From Bradyrhizobium sp. (GTDB lineage: Bacteria; Pseudomonadota; Alphaproteobacteria; Rhizobiales; Xanthobacteraceae), in contig NZ_DAHUXJ010000093.1 of the NCBI RefSeq assembly GCF_027307225.1, forward strand, positions 1 through 57,754: a stretch of 57,754 nucleotides of DNA, in the 5' to 3' direction. Below are positions 36,607-44,621 of this stretch, one piece after another (position 1 is the stretch's first letter; each line of letters begins with the position of its first letter). Position numbers and translations under genes: made by a program. A model generated the notes under the pieces. That model had not been told where the DNA came from, did no database searches, and worked only from the letters and a program-made list of their open reading frames with translations.

Positions 36607-37395
36607 TCATTTCTTGCCTTTGAAATCGACATCCAGGTTGTAGCTGAAGGTGTCGTCCGTGAGCGCCGCCGGCGGGCGTGGCACCGGATCGGAACGGCGG
36701 ATCATGTCGAGCGCGGCTTCGTCGAAAAGCGCATCGCCCGAGGATTGGGCGACCGCGAGCGATACAACCTGGCCCAGGCGGTTGAGCACAAGGCTCACCT
36801 TGACCTTCGCAGCGTGGATTTTGTCGGTCTTCGGGTAGCGCTTGTGCAACTCGAAATAGGCGCTGATCTGCTTTGCCCACTTGGCTGTGAGCATTTGCTT
36901 GTCCTTGCCGATCCCGATGTTCGGCGCCGCCGTGGCGTCGGCCTCTCGGGCATTGTCGAGCCGTTGCCGCGCGGTTGCCTCCTGCGCCACCGATTCCTGC
37001 GACGCCGCGGTTTGCACGGCTTCCGTCTTCGGCTGGTCTTCCGTGGGCTTTTTCTGCTCGTTCTGCGTCACGACGCGATCGGGATCTTCGCTCTCCTTGG
37101 GCGTCTCTTTCGGCAGATCGGTCGGCTTCACCTCGGCCTTCTGCTCGGCGAGCGCGGGCGATGCCGCAGAAGCGTCGGCATCTGGGCCCGGGGGCAGGTC
37201 GACGTCTTCCGCCGTCGGTGACGCCAACTCGACGGCGATATCGGTGACGTTCGCGCCCAGCCCGTCGGAATCTTCGCTCGGGTGCAAATGCGCCAACGCG
37301 AGCGCTGCGCCGGCGACATGCAGGGAGATCGCGGCCACCGCCGCAATCGTCCAGAGCCGCCAGGACGGCCGTTGCTCCTGCATCACGTCGCTCAT
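36607..37395 (-). CDS. tonB: TonB-family energy transducer
   Basis: A 262-residue protein. Residues about 12-36 form the N-terminal membrane anchor (LWTIAAVAAISLHVAGAALAL) with the conserved Ser/His face. A long acidic/Pro/Lys periplasmic spacer (about 70-160) follows, then the C-terminal TonB domain with KRYPKTDKIHAAKVKVSLVLN and DEAALDMIRRSDPVPRPP. The start is set at the ATG at 37395, 4 bases after exbD; an upstream TTG at 37413 would overlap exbD. It passes proton-motive energy from ExbBD to outer-membrane receptors. Confidence 0.9.
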   Translation of the reverse strand: MSDVMQEQRPSWRLWTIAAVAAISLHVAGAALALAHLHPSEDSDGLGANVTDIAVELASPTAEDVDLPPGPDADASAASPALAEQKAEVKPTDLPKETPKESEDPDRVVTQNEQKKPTEDQPKTEAVQTAASQESVAQEATARQRLDNAREADATAAPNIGIGKDKQMLTAKWAKQISAYFELHKRYPKTDKIHAAKVKVSLVLNRLGQVVSLAVAQSSGDALFDEAALDMIRRSDPVPRPPAALTDDTFSYNLDVDFKGKK

Positions 37396-37399
37396 GGCG

Positions 37400-37870
37400 T
37401 TATGGTCTTGCAACTCCAGGCGCCGGCGATGGAGACGCCGGATCGGAAACGCCTTCCAGCGTCACCAGTTTCATCCGGTAATTTCCCCGCCGCAACAGTT
37501 CCAGCACGTCCATCAAGTCGCCATAAGCCACGGCGCGGTCGGCCCGCACGAACACCAGACGCTCGGGGTTGGTCTCCGCGGCAGCATCAAGCGTCGAGAT
37601 CAGCTCGGCGCGTTTGACCGTCTTTTCACCGATGGCGAGCGACAGGTCCGGCTTGATGCTGACATAGGTCGGCTTGTCGGGCTTCTTTTGCGGCGTTGCA
37701 GTCGAGGTCGGCAGATCGATCGGGAGGTCGACCGTCGACAACGGCGCCGCCACCATGAAGATGATCAAAAGAACGAGGATGACGTCGATGAATGGCGTGA
37801 CGTTGATGTCATGCGTCTCGCCGAAATCGGCATCATCATCGAGGTCGGTATCGGCGAGCGAGACGCCCAT
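37400..37870 (-). CDS. exbD: Biopolymer transport protein ExbD
   Basis: A 156-residue protein with one membrane helix, HDINVTPFIDVILVLLIIFM, which carries the essential aspartate of the ExbD/TolR family. The periplasmic part has the family's VRADRAVAYGDLMDVLELLR ending. It is 3 bases after exbB and 4 before tonB. Location in an exbB-exbD-tonB set, with no tolA or pal, favours ExbD over TolR. Confidence 0.92.
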   Translation of the reverse strand: MGVSLADTDLDDDADFGETHDINVTPFIDVILVLLIIFMVAAPLSTVDLPIDLPTSTATPQKKPDKPTYVSIKPDLSLAIGEKTVKRAELISTLDAAAETNPERLVFVRADRAVAYGDLMDVLELLRRGNYRMKLVTLEGVSDPASPSPAPGVARP

Positions 37871-37873
37871 GCC

Positions 37874-38797
37874 CTACTCCGCTGCCCGCGAGTTGATGCG
37901 GCCCGGCGGGCTGACATGGGTGCGGTCGAGATCGCGCGACAGCAGCCTTCCGGCCGCGCCCGAGGAACGGTTGACCTGCTCAAGGTAACCTTTCGTCACG
38001 CGCGCGAAATGATTGTAGATGATGACCGCCGGAATGGCGGCGACCAGACCAAATGCGGTCGCAAGCAGCGCTTCGGCAATGCCGGGTGCGACGACCGCGA
38101 GGTTGGTCGTCTGCGACTTCGAAATGCCGATGAAGCTGTTCATGATGCCCCAGACGGTGCCGAACAGTCCGACAAACGGCGAGGTCGCGCCGATGGTGGC
38201 GAGCAAGCCCATGCCGAGCCGGATCCGGCGCGCTTCCGCGCGCACGATGTCGGCAAAACTCGATGCCGCCCGCTCCTTCACGCCCGCGTCGCTGGAAATG
38301 CCCGCCGACAAGCGCGCTTCACGCATGGCGGCCGAGAGCAACGCGGACAAGATGGTGCCTTTGGAGCCCAGCGCAAATTGCGCCTCCGCCAGCGACCGTG
38401 AATCCGCGATCTTGGTGAGCGCACCATGCAAGTTGCGCCGAACGAACGACAGCTCGATCATTTTTGCGATGAAGATCGTCCAGGTCACGAGCGAGGCGAA
38501 AGCGAGCCCGATCATCACCGCCTTGACGATGATGTCGGCCGCAAGAAACATCGACCACGGCGAAAGCTCATGCAGCGTGACCGGCATGGCCCTTGGCGTC
38601 CTGACGGCATCGGCGGCCGCGGCTTGATCGGCGGAAGCCGCCGGAGCGACGACCGGCGTGTTGGGCTGCGTGGCTGGCGCCGAAGTACCGGCTGAGATTT
38701 TCGGATCCGATCCAGCCGTCGTCTGTTGGGCGAACGCAACCGTCCCCATCGACACGAATATCAGTACAACGCCAACCTTGAGAACGCTTCTACACAT
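37874..38797 (-). CDS. exbB: ExbB proton channel protein
   Basis: A 307-residue member of the MotA/TolQ/ExbB family. A signal-like N-terminus (MCRSVLKVGVVLIFVSMGTV) and an Ala/Pro-rich periplasmic stretch to about residue 75 precede the first core helix (AADIIVKAVMIGLAFASLV). The channel helices contain GATSPFVGLFGTVWGIMNSF and ALLATAFGLVAAIPAVIIYN. The long N-terminal extension is usual for the alphaproteobacterial form. First gene of the operon; the upstream gap has two related inverted repeats. Confidence 0.92.
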   Translation of the reverse strand: MCRSVLKVGVVLIFVSMGTVAFAQQTTAGSDPKISAGTSAPATQPNTPVVAPAASADQAAAADAVRTPRAMPVTLHELSPWSMFLAADIIVKAVMIGLAFASLVTWTIFIAKMIELSFVRRNLHGALTKIADSRSLAEAQFALGSKGTILSALLSAAMREARLSAGISSDAGVKERAASSFADIVRAEARRIRLGMGLLATIGATSPFVGLFGTVWGIMNSFIGISKSQTTNLAVVAPGIAEALLATAFGLVAAIPAVIIYNHFARVTKGYLEQVNRSSGAAGRLLSRDLDRTHVSPPGRINSRAAE

Positions 38798-38899
38798 ACC
38801 GCGGCTTCCCGGATTTCAGTCTGTACTGACTGCTTCAAGTGCATTTCCGTCACGGCGTCGAGTAGTTAGCGCGTGAGTTAGACAAATTCCATTTGGGCT

Positions 38900-38936
38900 C
38901 GGGAATTGTCCCGATGGTTTCGGGATATTGTCCCGA
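38900..38936. promoter_or_regulatory. Tandem pair of inverted repeats upstream of exbB
   Basis: Two near-identical dyads: CGGGAATTGTCCCGA (38900-38914) and CGGGATATTGTCCCGA (38921-38936), starts 21 bases apart, i.e. two helical turns. They lie 103-139 bases before the exbB ATG and in the 3' gap after the MarR gene. Spacing on one DNA face suggests cooperative binding of a dimeric regulator. It does not match the Irr or RirA boxes that I know. Confidence 0.5.
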
Positions 38937-39016
38937 TCGCGGACCTTGAAGCGCCTGACTGTGGCGCGTGTGTGCCGCGAAATGCGAAAACGAGCAATGG
39001 TCGAGGACTTCAGAGA

Positions 39017-39478
39017 TCACTCGGCGGCGACGTGGCCGGCGGGACCGGCCAAGGTTTTGATCCGGTCCTTGACGTCGCGCAATGCCTTGAGACTCGTTTC
39101 GAGGGTTGCCGTCGGCACCCCGTGCAACACATCCGTTGCAATGGCATCGCGCAGGCTATCGAGATCGTCGGCGAGTTGGCGCCCGGCCGGTGTCAGAAAC
39201 AGACGGTTGGCCCGCCGATCCCTGGGATCGCTGCGGCGCTCGACGAGACCGTGCTCGACCAGCCGATCCAGTAACCGCACCAGCGAAATCGGCTGCAATT
39301 CCAGCACATCCGCCAGATCCACCTGCGACATGCCCTCCTGTTCGCGCAAGCGAAACAGCACGATCCACTGCGCTCGCGTGGTGCCGCGGCTCTTGGCGCG
39401 GTGGTCGATGTAGTTTCGCAAAAGTCGGGAAGTTTCGACCAGTTGCGAGACGATCTGCTTCTTCAGGTCGAGCGACAT
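39017..39478 (-). CDS. MarR-family transcriptional regulator
   Basis: A 153-residue winged-helix regulator: TRAQWIVLFRLREQEGMSQV, then LADVLELQPISLVRLLDRLVE as recognition region and ERRSDPRDRRANRLFLTPAG as wing. It is divergent from the RND adaptor gene, with a TGTGTTTACACA palindrome between them, so control of that efflux operon is likely. Such regulators usually respond to aromatic or toxic compounds. The operon it controls is now broken. Confidence 0.9.
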   Translation of the reverse strand: MSLDLKKQIVSQLVETSRLLRNYIDHRAKSRGTTRAQWIVLFRLREQEGMSQVDLADVLELQPISLVRLLDRLVEHGLVERRSDPRDRRANRLFLTPAGRQLADDLDSLRDAIATDVLHGVPTATLETSLKALRDVKDRIKTLAGPAGHVAAE

Positions 39479-39528
39479 TGGCCCTGGCGACCCCAGATTG
39501 ACAAATGCTTAGAGTTCTCAAGCTATAG

Positions 39529-39540
39529 TGTGTTTACACA
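39529..39540. promoter_or_regulatory. Candidate operator of the efflux regulator
   Basis: The palindrome TGTGT-TT-ACACA lies 50 bases before the MarR start and 85 before the adaptor start, in the shared promoter region. Size and position suit a MarR dimer. Confidence 0.45.
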
Positions 39541-39625
39541 TTAAGTGCACGCGTATTATATCTGGCGCGTCTATGCTCTCCAGGCAAGACTCGCTACTTT
39601 TATTTTTTTAAGTCTGAAGGCCGAC

Positions 39626-40792
39626 ATGAACAAATCGCGGGCAACGCGTTGGATTTTGCTGGCCCTGGTCGTCGCTGGGCTCGGATATTACGGCTGGCAG
39701 CGCTTCCATGGCGAACATCAGGAAACGGCTAACGGAACGCAGAAAGGGTCCAGGAGCGCGGTGCGGGTCAGCGTCGCCACCGCCGAAAAAGCGGATTTTC
39801 CAGTTTACCTGACAGGCCTTGGGACGGTGCAGGCGTTTAATAGCGTGCTGGTCCGCCCCCGTGTCGACGGGCAGATCGACAAGATCGCCTTCACCGAAGG
39901 CCAGCTCGTGAAGCAAGGTGACTTGCTCACCGAGATCGATCCCCGTCCCTATCAAGCCGCGCTCGACCAGGCCAAGGCCAAGAAGGAGCAGGACGAGGCC
40001 AACCTCGCCAATGCCAATCTGGACCTGCAGCGCTACATCAAGCTTGGCGAGTTCGCGACCCGCCAACAGCTCGATACGCAGCACTCCGCGGTATCGCAGC
40101 TGACGGCGCAGATCGCAGCCGATGCCGCCGCCATCTCAAACGCACAAACCCAGCTCGACTACACCCAGATCAGCGCGCCGATCTCCGGCGTCGTCGGTCT
40201 TCGACTGGTCGACATCGGCAATATCGTCAATGCCTCGCAGCAGACCGGCATCGTCACGATTGCGCAGATCGAGCCGATCGCAGTGATCTTCACCGCACCC
40301 GAAAACCAGTTGCCGGACATCAAGGATGCACAAGGCGCAACGCCGCTCAAAACCATTGCGTTGACGACCGACGGCAACAGGCCGCTTGCGGAAGGCAAGC
40401 TCGCGGTGGTCAACAATCAGGTCGATTCCACCAGCGGCACCATCCGCCTCAAGGCCGTTTTCGACAACAAGGACCACGCTTTGTGGCCGGGGCAATCGGT
40501 CTCCACCCGGCTTCTCATCCGGACGCTGAAGGGAGCGACGGTGGTGCCTGATCAAGCCATCCAGCACGGCACCCAGGGTCTTTACGTTTTCACCGTCGAC
40601 CAGAACAACAAGGCCGAACTCCGCAAAGTGAAGGTCAGCCAGTCGATCGACGGCAATTCCGTGATCGAAGAAGGCGTGTCGCCCGGCGAGCGGGTCATCA
40701 CCGCCGGCCAGTTCAAGGTTGCGCCGGGCACGCTTGTCAGCACAGCCATCGCGAGTTCGGATTCGGAACAACCGAAGGCGAAGCCGGAATGA
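39626..40792 (+). CDS. RND efflux periplasmic adaptor (MdtA-like membrane fusion protein)
   Basis: A 388-residue protein. An N-terminal membrane anchor (WILLALVVAGLGYYGWQRF) is followed by the biotinyl-lipoyl half (VRPRVDGQIDKIAFTEGQLV), a coiled-coil hairpin (about 105-170) and the other lipoyl half (ISAPISGVVGLRLVDIGNIV), then barrel domains ending GERVITAGQFKVAPGTLVS. GAAGG lies before the ATG at 39626; upstream frame to 39545 is not protein-like. It should join an inner-membrane pump to an outer-membrane channel, but the pump gene that overlaps its stop is broken. Confidence 0.92.
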   Translation: MNKSRATRWILLALVVAGLGYYGWQRFHGEHQETANGTQKGSRSAVRVSVATAEKADFPVYLTGLGTVQAFNSVLVRPRVDGQIDKIAFTEGQLVKQGDLLTEIDPRPYQAALDQAKAKKEQDEANLANANLDLQRYIKLGEFATRQQLDTQHSAVSQLTAQIAADAAAISNAQTQLDYTQISAPISGVVGLRLVDIGNIVNASQQTGIVTIAQIEPIAVIFTAPENQLPDIKDAQGATPLKTIALTTDGNRPLAEGKLAVVNNQVDSTSGTIRLKAVFDNKDHALWPGQSVSTRLLIRTLKGATVVPDQAIQHGTQGLYVFTVDQNNKAELRKVKVSQSIDGNSVIEEGVSPGERVITAGQFKVAPGTLVSTAIASSDSEQPKAKPE

Positions 40793-40998
40793 GCGAGGGT
40801 ATTCACGAGGGGATCTCCGCCCCCTTCATCAAATACCCGATCGGCACCTCGCTGATGATGGCTGGCATTCTGTTTGTCGGCCTCGTCGCCTATCCCCTGC
40901 TGCCCGTCGCGCCGCTGCCGCAGGTCGACTTCCCGACGATCCAGATCACCGCGCAGTTGCCCGGCGCAAGCCCCGAAACCCTCGTGGAGCGGATTTGA
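40789..40998 (+). pseudogene. Truncated RND efflux pump (AcrB/MdtB family), only the first 69 residues left
   Basis: The ORF starts with ATG overlapping the adaptor's stop (ATGA), as in intact mdtA-mdtB operons. It encodes the correct RND opening: ISAPFIKYPIGTSLMMAGIL, then LLPVAPLPQVDFPTIQITAQ and LPGASPETLVERI. It stops there, where an intact pump continues for about 950 more residues. The stop TGA lies in ATTTGACGTTC, a piece that matches the A hairpin of the twin-hairpin element. No other part of the pump is found in the window, so the rest was deleted or moved. Confidence 0.9.
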
Positions 40999-41021
40999 CG
41001 TTCGTTTCAATTTCGCCGCAA
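40991..41021 (+). repeat. Half-A remnant of a twin-hairpin element at the RND breakpoint
   Basis: By eye, 26 of 31 bases match the inner 5' arm and loop of the standard A hairpin (GAATTTGAAGTTC...CAGTTTCGCCGCAA). The outer 10-bp CTAG arm and the whole 3' arm are missing. It joins directly to RND coding sequence on the left and lies 9 bases before a complete reversed copy. Confidence 0.7.
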
Positions 41022-41029
41022 TCAGAGCC

Positions 41030-41198
41030 CTAGTGCCCACTTTCCGCAGTTCGTGTTACTCCTCAGCACGCACCTTTCACGAACTTCGGAAAGTTCTGGG
41101 CACTAGCAAATCTATGATTCTAGTGCCGCTTTACTATTTGACGTTCCTGGATCGAATTTGCCGCTTGTGGTGCAGGAACGTCAAATAGGCGGCACTAG
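41030..41198 (-). repeat. Twin-hairpin CTAG element, copy 6 (reverse orientation)
   Basis: B 41030-41106, linker 41107-41119, A 41120-41198. Read on the minus strand: A arms CTAGTGCCGC/GCGGCACTAG with TAAA bulge and GACGTTC core; B arms CTAGTGCCCA/TGGGCACTAG with GAA bulge. Same subtype as copies at 15795 and 44287. The copy at 44287 has the opposite orientation, so the segment 41199-44286 is flanked by inverted copies. Confidence 0.92.
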
Positions 41199-41239
41199 TC
41201 CGCCGATCGGCGTGCAAAATCTTTTCCGGAGACCGGTCG

Positions 41240-41803
41240 GTGAAATCAGCAAGACTTGCAATCATTGTCGCCCTCGCCGTGCCGGCCGCAACGGGGGCTT
41301 GTTTTGCCCAAGGCCCCAGGGAAACGGCCAAGGCCAAGGGCCAACCCCAAATCCCGTTGCCGATGCCTTCACCCTCCGCCACACCCGCGCCGGCGCAGCC
41401 CGGCTGGGTCGCGCGCTGCTCCAGCCCGAGCCGTGATGCGCCGCTCGAATGCGCGATGGAGCAGAGCGCGGTCCTCACCAAGACCGGGCAGCTGGTCGCG
41501 CTGGTCAATATCCGAGTGCCCGGAGATACCCGGGCGCCGGTCGCGCTGGTGCAGCTGCCACTCGGCCTCAATCTGCAAGCTGGTGCAAAACTTCAGGTCG
41601 ACGAGGGCAAGGGCGTCGATCTTCCGGTCCAGACCTGCGAGAATAGAGGCTGCTATGCGAGTGTGCCGATCTCTCCTGACATGCTCAATGCGATGAGAGC
41701 GGGCAAGCAGCTGAAAGTCCTTTTCCAGGACCTCGCAAAGGAAACGATTGCTATCCCGATGTCGCTCGCCGATTTCACCGCGACCTACGACAAGATCAAA
41801 TAA
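41240..41803 (+). CDS. Invasion-associated locus B (IalB) family exported protein
   Basis: A 187-residue secreted protein. Signal peptide about 1-24 (MKSARLAIIVALAVPAATGA then CFAQ), a Pro-rich linker, and an IalB domain with ALVNIRVPGD, VALVQLPLGLNLQAGAKLQV, the cysteine pair in VQTCENRGCYASVPI and a final IPMSLADFTATYDKI. GTG start with GGAGACC upstream. The family helps host-cell entry in Bartonella, but in soil rhizobia it is a general periplasmic protein of unknown role. Confidence 0.88.
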   Translation: MKSARLAIIVALAVPAATGACFAQGPRETAKAKGQPQIPLPMPSPSATPAPAQPGWVARCSSPSRDAPLECAMEQSAVLTKTGQLVALVNIRVPGDTRAPVALVQLPLGLNLQAGAKLQVDEGKGVDLPVQTCENRGCYASVPISPDMLNAMRAGKQLKVLFQDLAKETIAIPMSLADFTATYDKIK

Positions 41804-41827
41804 ACCGCTCCCGCTGAATGCGCGTTG

Positions 41828-42547
41828 CTAGCCGATCCCGAGATAGGCCTTCTGCACCTGCGGATCGTTGGCGAGATCGGCAGCCTTGCCTGATAACACG
41901 CTCTTGCCGACCTGAAGGACGGTCGCGAAGTCGGAGACTTCGAGGGCGAGTTCGATCGACTGCTCGGCCAGCAGTATCGTCAGTCCTTCCCGATGCAGCC
42001 GGCCGAAAGTGTCGTACATGGCTTCTACCACCGCCGGCGCAAGGCCGAGCGAAGGCTCGTCCAGCATCAGAAGTTTTGGATCGCTCATCAAGGCGCGTCC
42101 GACCGCGAGCATCTGGCGCTCGCCGCCCGACATGGTGCCAGCACGCTGGTTGCGGCGTTCTGCCAGCCTCGGAAAGATATCGTAGACCCGATCGAGCAGC
42201 GTTGCGGCGCGCCGCTTGTCATGCAACGGGGTAGCTCCGAGCTTCAGATTCTTCTCGACGCTTTGCTGGACGAACAGACGCCACCCTTCCGGCGACAACG
42301 CGAGCCCGTCGCGCACGATCGAAAAGGCGCTCCGTCTGCCGATCGGCTGCCCGCGAAATTCGATCGAGCCGGCATGCAGTGGGATCAGGCCGGCGATGGC
42401 ATTGAGAACGGTCGTCTTGCCGCCTCCGTTCGATCCGAGCAGTGCGACCACACTGCCCTCCGGCACATCGAGCGAAACGTCGGAAACACCGATCAGATCG
42501 CCATAGCGAACTTCCAAATGCTCGATCCGCAGCAAGGGAGCCGTCAT
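41828..42547 (-). CDS. livF: ABC transporter ATP-binding protein LivF
   Basis: A 239-residue ATPase. Walker A GSNGGGKTT, signature MSGGERQMLAVGRAL, Walker B LLMLDEPSLGLAP; C-term VQKAYLGIG. It overlaps the livG stop by 4 bases (ATGA). Last gene of a minus-strand livM-livG-livF set which has no livH and no binding protein gene. Confidence 0.92.
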   Translation of the reverse strand: MTAPLLRIEHLEVRYGDLIGVSDVSLDVPEGSVVALLGSNGGGKTTVLNAIAGLIPLHAGSIEFRGQPIGRRSAFSIVRDGLALSPEGWRLFVQQSVEKNLKLGATPLHDKRRAATLLDRVYDIFPRLAERRNQRAGTMSGGERQMLAVGRALMSDPKLLMLDEPSLGLAPAVVEAMYDTFGRLHREGLTILLAEQSIELALEVSDFATVLQVGKSVLSGKAADLANDPQVQKAYLGIG

Positions 42548-43311
42548 GGTGTTGGCCCGCCCATGAGCTCAATAGGCGTATGAGATGCAGCTGCCTTGGC
42601 AGCGCGCTTGCCGAGATAGGCCTCGATCACGGTGGGGTTGGAGGTGACCTCGCGCGGGCTGCCGCGTGCGATCTCACGGCCCTGGTGAAACACCAGGACC
42701 CGCGTCGCCAGCGACATGATCACTTCCATGATGTGCTCGACGATCACGAGCGTGACGCCAGAACTGTGGATGTCGCGCACCAGATCAATCGCCAACTGCA
42801 CCTCGCGCTGCGTCAGCCCGGCCATCGCCTCGTCCAGCAAGAGCACCTTGGGTTCGGTCGCAAGCGCGCGGGCGATTTCGAGCCGCTTGCGGCCCGGCGT
42901 TCCCAGCGATCGCGCCGGCGTCGCCGCCAACTGGCCCATGCCGACGCGTTCCAGCACCCCTCGCGCGCGTGCTTCGGCCTCCGACGCGCGGGAAGTTCGA
43001 AGAAACGCACCGATCATGACGTTCTCAAGGACCGACATGCCTTCGAAGGTTTGCGGCACTTGAAAGGTGCGCGCCAGTCCGAGCCGCGCACGGGCTTCGG
43101 GCGCCAGCGAAGTGATGTCGTGACCGTCGAACAGTACCTTTCCCGAGGTCGAGACGAGATCGCCCGTGAGGCAGTTGAAGAAGGTGGATTTGCCGGCGCC
43201 GTTCGGTCCGATCAGGCCGAGAATGTCCCCCTCGCCCACCGTGACCGAGGCGTTGTCGACGGCCTTGAAGCTGCCGAACGTCTTGGTGATCTCGCGCGCC
43301 TCAAGGAGCAT
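42544..43311 (-). CDS. livG: ABC transporter ATP-binding protein LivG
   Basis: A 255-residue ATPase with Walker A GPNGAGKST. The signature region reads LGTPGRKRLEIARALA and Walker B is VLLLDEAMAGLTQREVQ, with Ala-Met where most have Pro-x-x; this variant occurs in some LivG-like transporters. It overlaps the upstream permease by 11 bases. It would energise the partner permease with LivF, but the transporter looks incomplete. Confidence 0.9.
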   Translation of the reverse strand: MLLEAREITKTFGSFKAVDNASVTVGEGDILGLIGPNGAGKSTFFNCLTGDLVSTSGKVLFDGHDITSLAPEARARLGLARTFQVPQTFEGMSVLENVMIGAFLRTSRASEAEARARGVLERVGMGQLAATPARSLGTPGRKRLEIARALATEPKVLLLDEAMAGLTQREVQLAIDLVRDIHSSGVTLVIVEHIMEVIMSLATRVLVFHQGREIARGSPREVTSNPTVIEAYLGKRAAKAAASHTPIELMGGPTP

Positions 43312-44326
43312 GGGCGGCGCCTTTCGAGGCAGCCTCGGCCGTCTTGCGCGCGGCGGTCCAGCGCAACCAGTACCGCTGCGCCAGCGCGAGTACGCCGCCG
43401 GGCTGGAAGCGTGCGATCAGAACGATGATCGCACCGTACACGACAAAGGTCAGGCCGGCGCCTTTGCCGCCCAACACGCTGTTGGAAATCTCTTCCAGCG
43501 GCACGAGGATCGCAGCGCCCACCAGCGGTCCGAACAACAGACCGGCGCCGCCAAGCGCCGCCATGATCAGGATCTTCACCGAGATCAGAAGGCCGAGGCC
43601 GGATTCAGGATCGACGAAACCGAACATCATCGCATAGAGCGCGCCGGCGACGCTGGTGAGGCCGGCGCTCAGCATGAAGGCATAAAGCTTGGTGCGGGTG
43701 GCGGGCGCGCCGAGCGAACGGGCCGCACGTTCGGAATCGCGGATGGCGCGCAAATAAAATCCCATCCGGCTGTTGTTCATCCACCAGGTGATCGCCAGCG
43801 TTGCCGAGAGCATCGCGAGGAACAGGTAGTAATACGGCAGCGCCGAAATGAACGAGAGATCGAACACGTTCCGCGGCACCGTGGGCCCGCTCAGGCCGAT
43901 TCCCGCCCCGAGATACGGCGTGTTGGTGACGATCAGCCTGAAAAGCTCGGCGACCGCAATCGTTGCCATGCTGAAATAGTGCCCGGACAGCCGTAGTGTC
44001 GGCACACCGATGATGGCCGCTATCCCGGCGCTCGCCAAGATGCCGATCGGGATGCCCAATAGCGGCGACCATCCGAAATGCGCATATGCGCCCATGGCGG
44101 CGTAGGCGCCGCAGCCGAAGAAAACGACGTGACCGACCGAAACCTGGCCGGCGTAACCACCGACGACGTTCCAGGCCGAGGCGGCAATCGCATAGAGCAA
44201 CACCAGCGCACCGAGCCGCTGTTGGAATGGCGTTGAGAACAGCAGCGGATAAGCGACGATGACAGAGAGCAGCACCGAGAGCCAGACTAGCGCCGCCCAT
44301 TTGAAGTTCCTCACCACCAGAAGCAA
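43301..44326 (-). CDS. livM: LivM-type permease whose predicted start lies inside a repeat element
   Basis: A 341-residue permease frame. AWNVVGGYAGQVSVGHVVFF is the LivM hallmark, with an EAA-like loop AIRDSERAARSLGAPATR. The first 13 residues (MLLVVRNFKWAAL) are encoded by the A hairpin of the element at 44287, and the only start there is TTG at 44326. The recognisable protein starts with helix 1 (VWLSVLLSVIVAYPLLFST), and a GTG a few codons in could serve. So the element interrupted or replaced the native 5' end. livH, normally upstream, is absent. Confidence 0.8.
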   Translation of the reverse strand: MLLVVRNFKWAALVWLSVLLSVIVAYPLLFSTPFQQRLGALVLLYAIAASAWNVVGGYAGQVSVGHVVFFGCGAYAAMGAYAHFGWSPLLGIPIGILASAGIAAIIGVPTLRLSGHYFSMATIAVAELFRLIVTNTPYLGAGIGLSGPTVPRNVFDLSFISALPYYYLFLAMLSATLAITWWMNNSRMGFYLRAIRDSERAARSLGAPATRTKLYAFMLSAGLTSVAGALYAMMFGFVDPESGLGLLISVKILIMAALGGAGLLFGPLVGAAILVPLEEISNSVLGGKGAGLTFVVYGAIIVLIARFQPGGVLALAQRYWLRWTAARKTAEAASKGAAHAP

Positions 44327-44457
44327 ACTCCGTTCAGGAACTTCAAATGGAAAAGCGGCGCTAGAATTGTTATCGATTTGCTAGTGCCCATAACTTTCCG
44401 AAGTTCGTGAAAGGTGCGCGCTGAAGTGTAACACGAACTTCGGAAAGTGGGCCCTAG
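44287..44457 (+). repeat. Twin-hairpin CTAG element, copy 7, first unit of a tandem array
   Basis: A 44287-44364, linker 44365-44380, B 44381-44457. The A outer arms are CTAGCGCCGC/GCGGCGCTAG: the fifth pair is C-G here and T-A in related copies, a compensated change. The inner stem is CCATTTGAAGTTCCT with an AAAA bulge. The B left arm is CTAGTGCCCA, the right ends GGGCCCTAG. The left end overlaps the livM coding frame. Confidence 0.92.
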
Positions 44458-44621
44458 TGCGGCGAATTTGAAGTTCCTATCAGTTTCGCCGCAAGTTCGT
44501 CATAGGAACTTCAAATTCAAAAGCCGCACTAGAATCATAGTCTTGCTAGAGCTCCTTTGATTCCGAAGTTCGCATCAGAGGTTGCCCCGTTAGCTGGCGA
44601 ACTTCGGAATCGGAGCTCTAG
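44454..44621 (+). repeat. Twin-hairpin CTAG element, copy 8, second unit sharing CTAG with the first
   Basis: A 44454-44532, linker 44533-44545, B 44546-44621. It is a different subtype (A CTAGTGCGGC/GCCGCACTAG; B CTAGAGCTCC/GGAGCTCTAG, TTT bulge), close to copies at 34475 and 57615. The CTAG at 44454-44457 is both the end of the previous B and the start of this A. Confidence 0.93.

Noticed and set aside
36881..38401. 506-codon plus-strand frame over tonB-exbD-exbB
   Set aside because: Shadow; the minus strand holds three well-defined genes.
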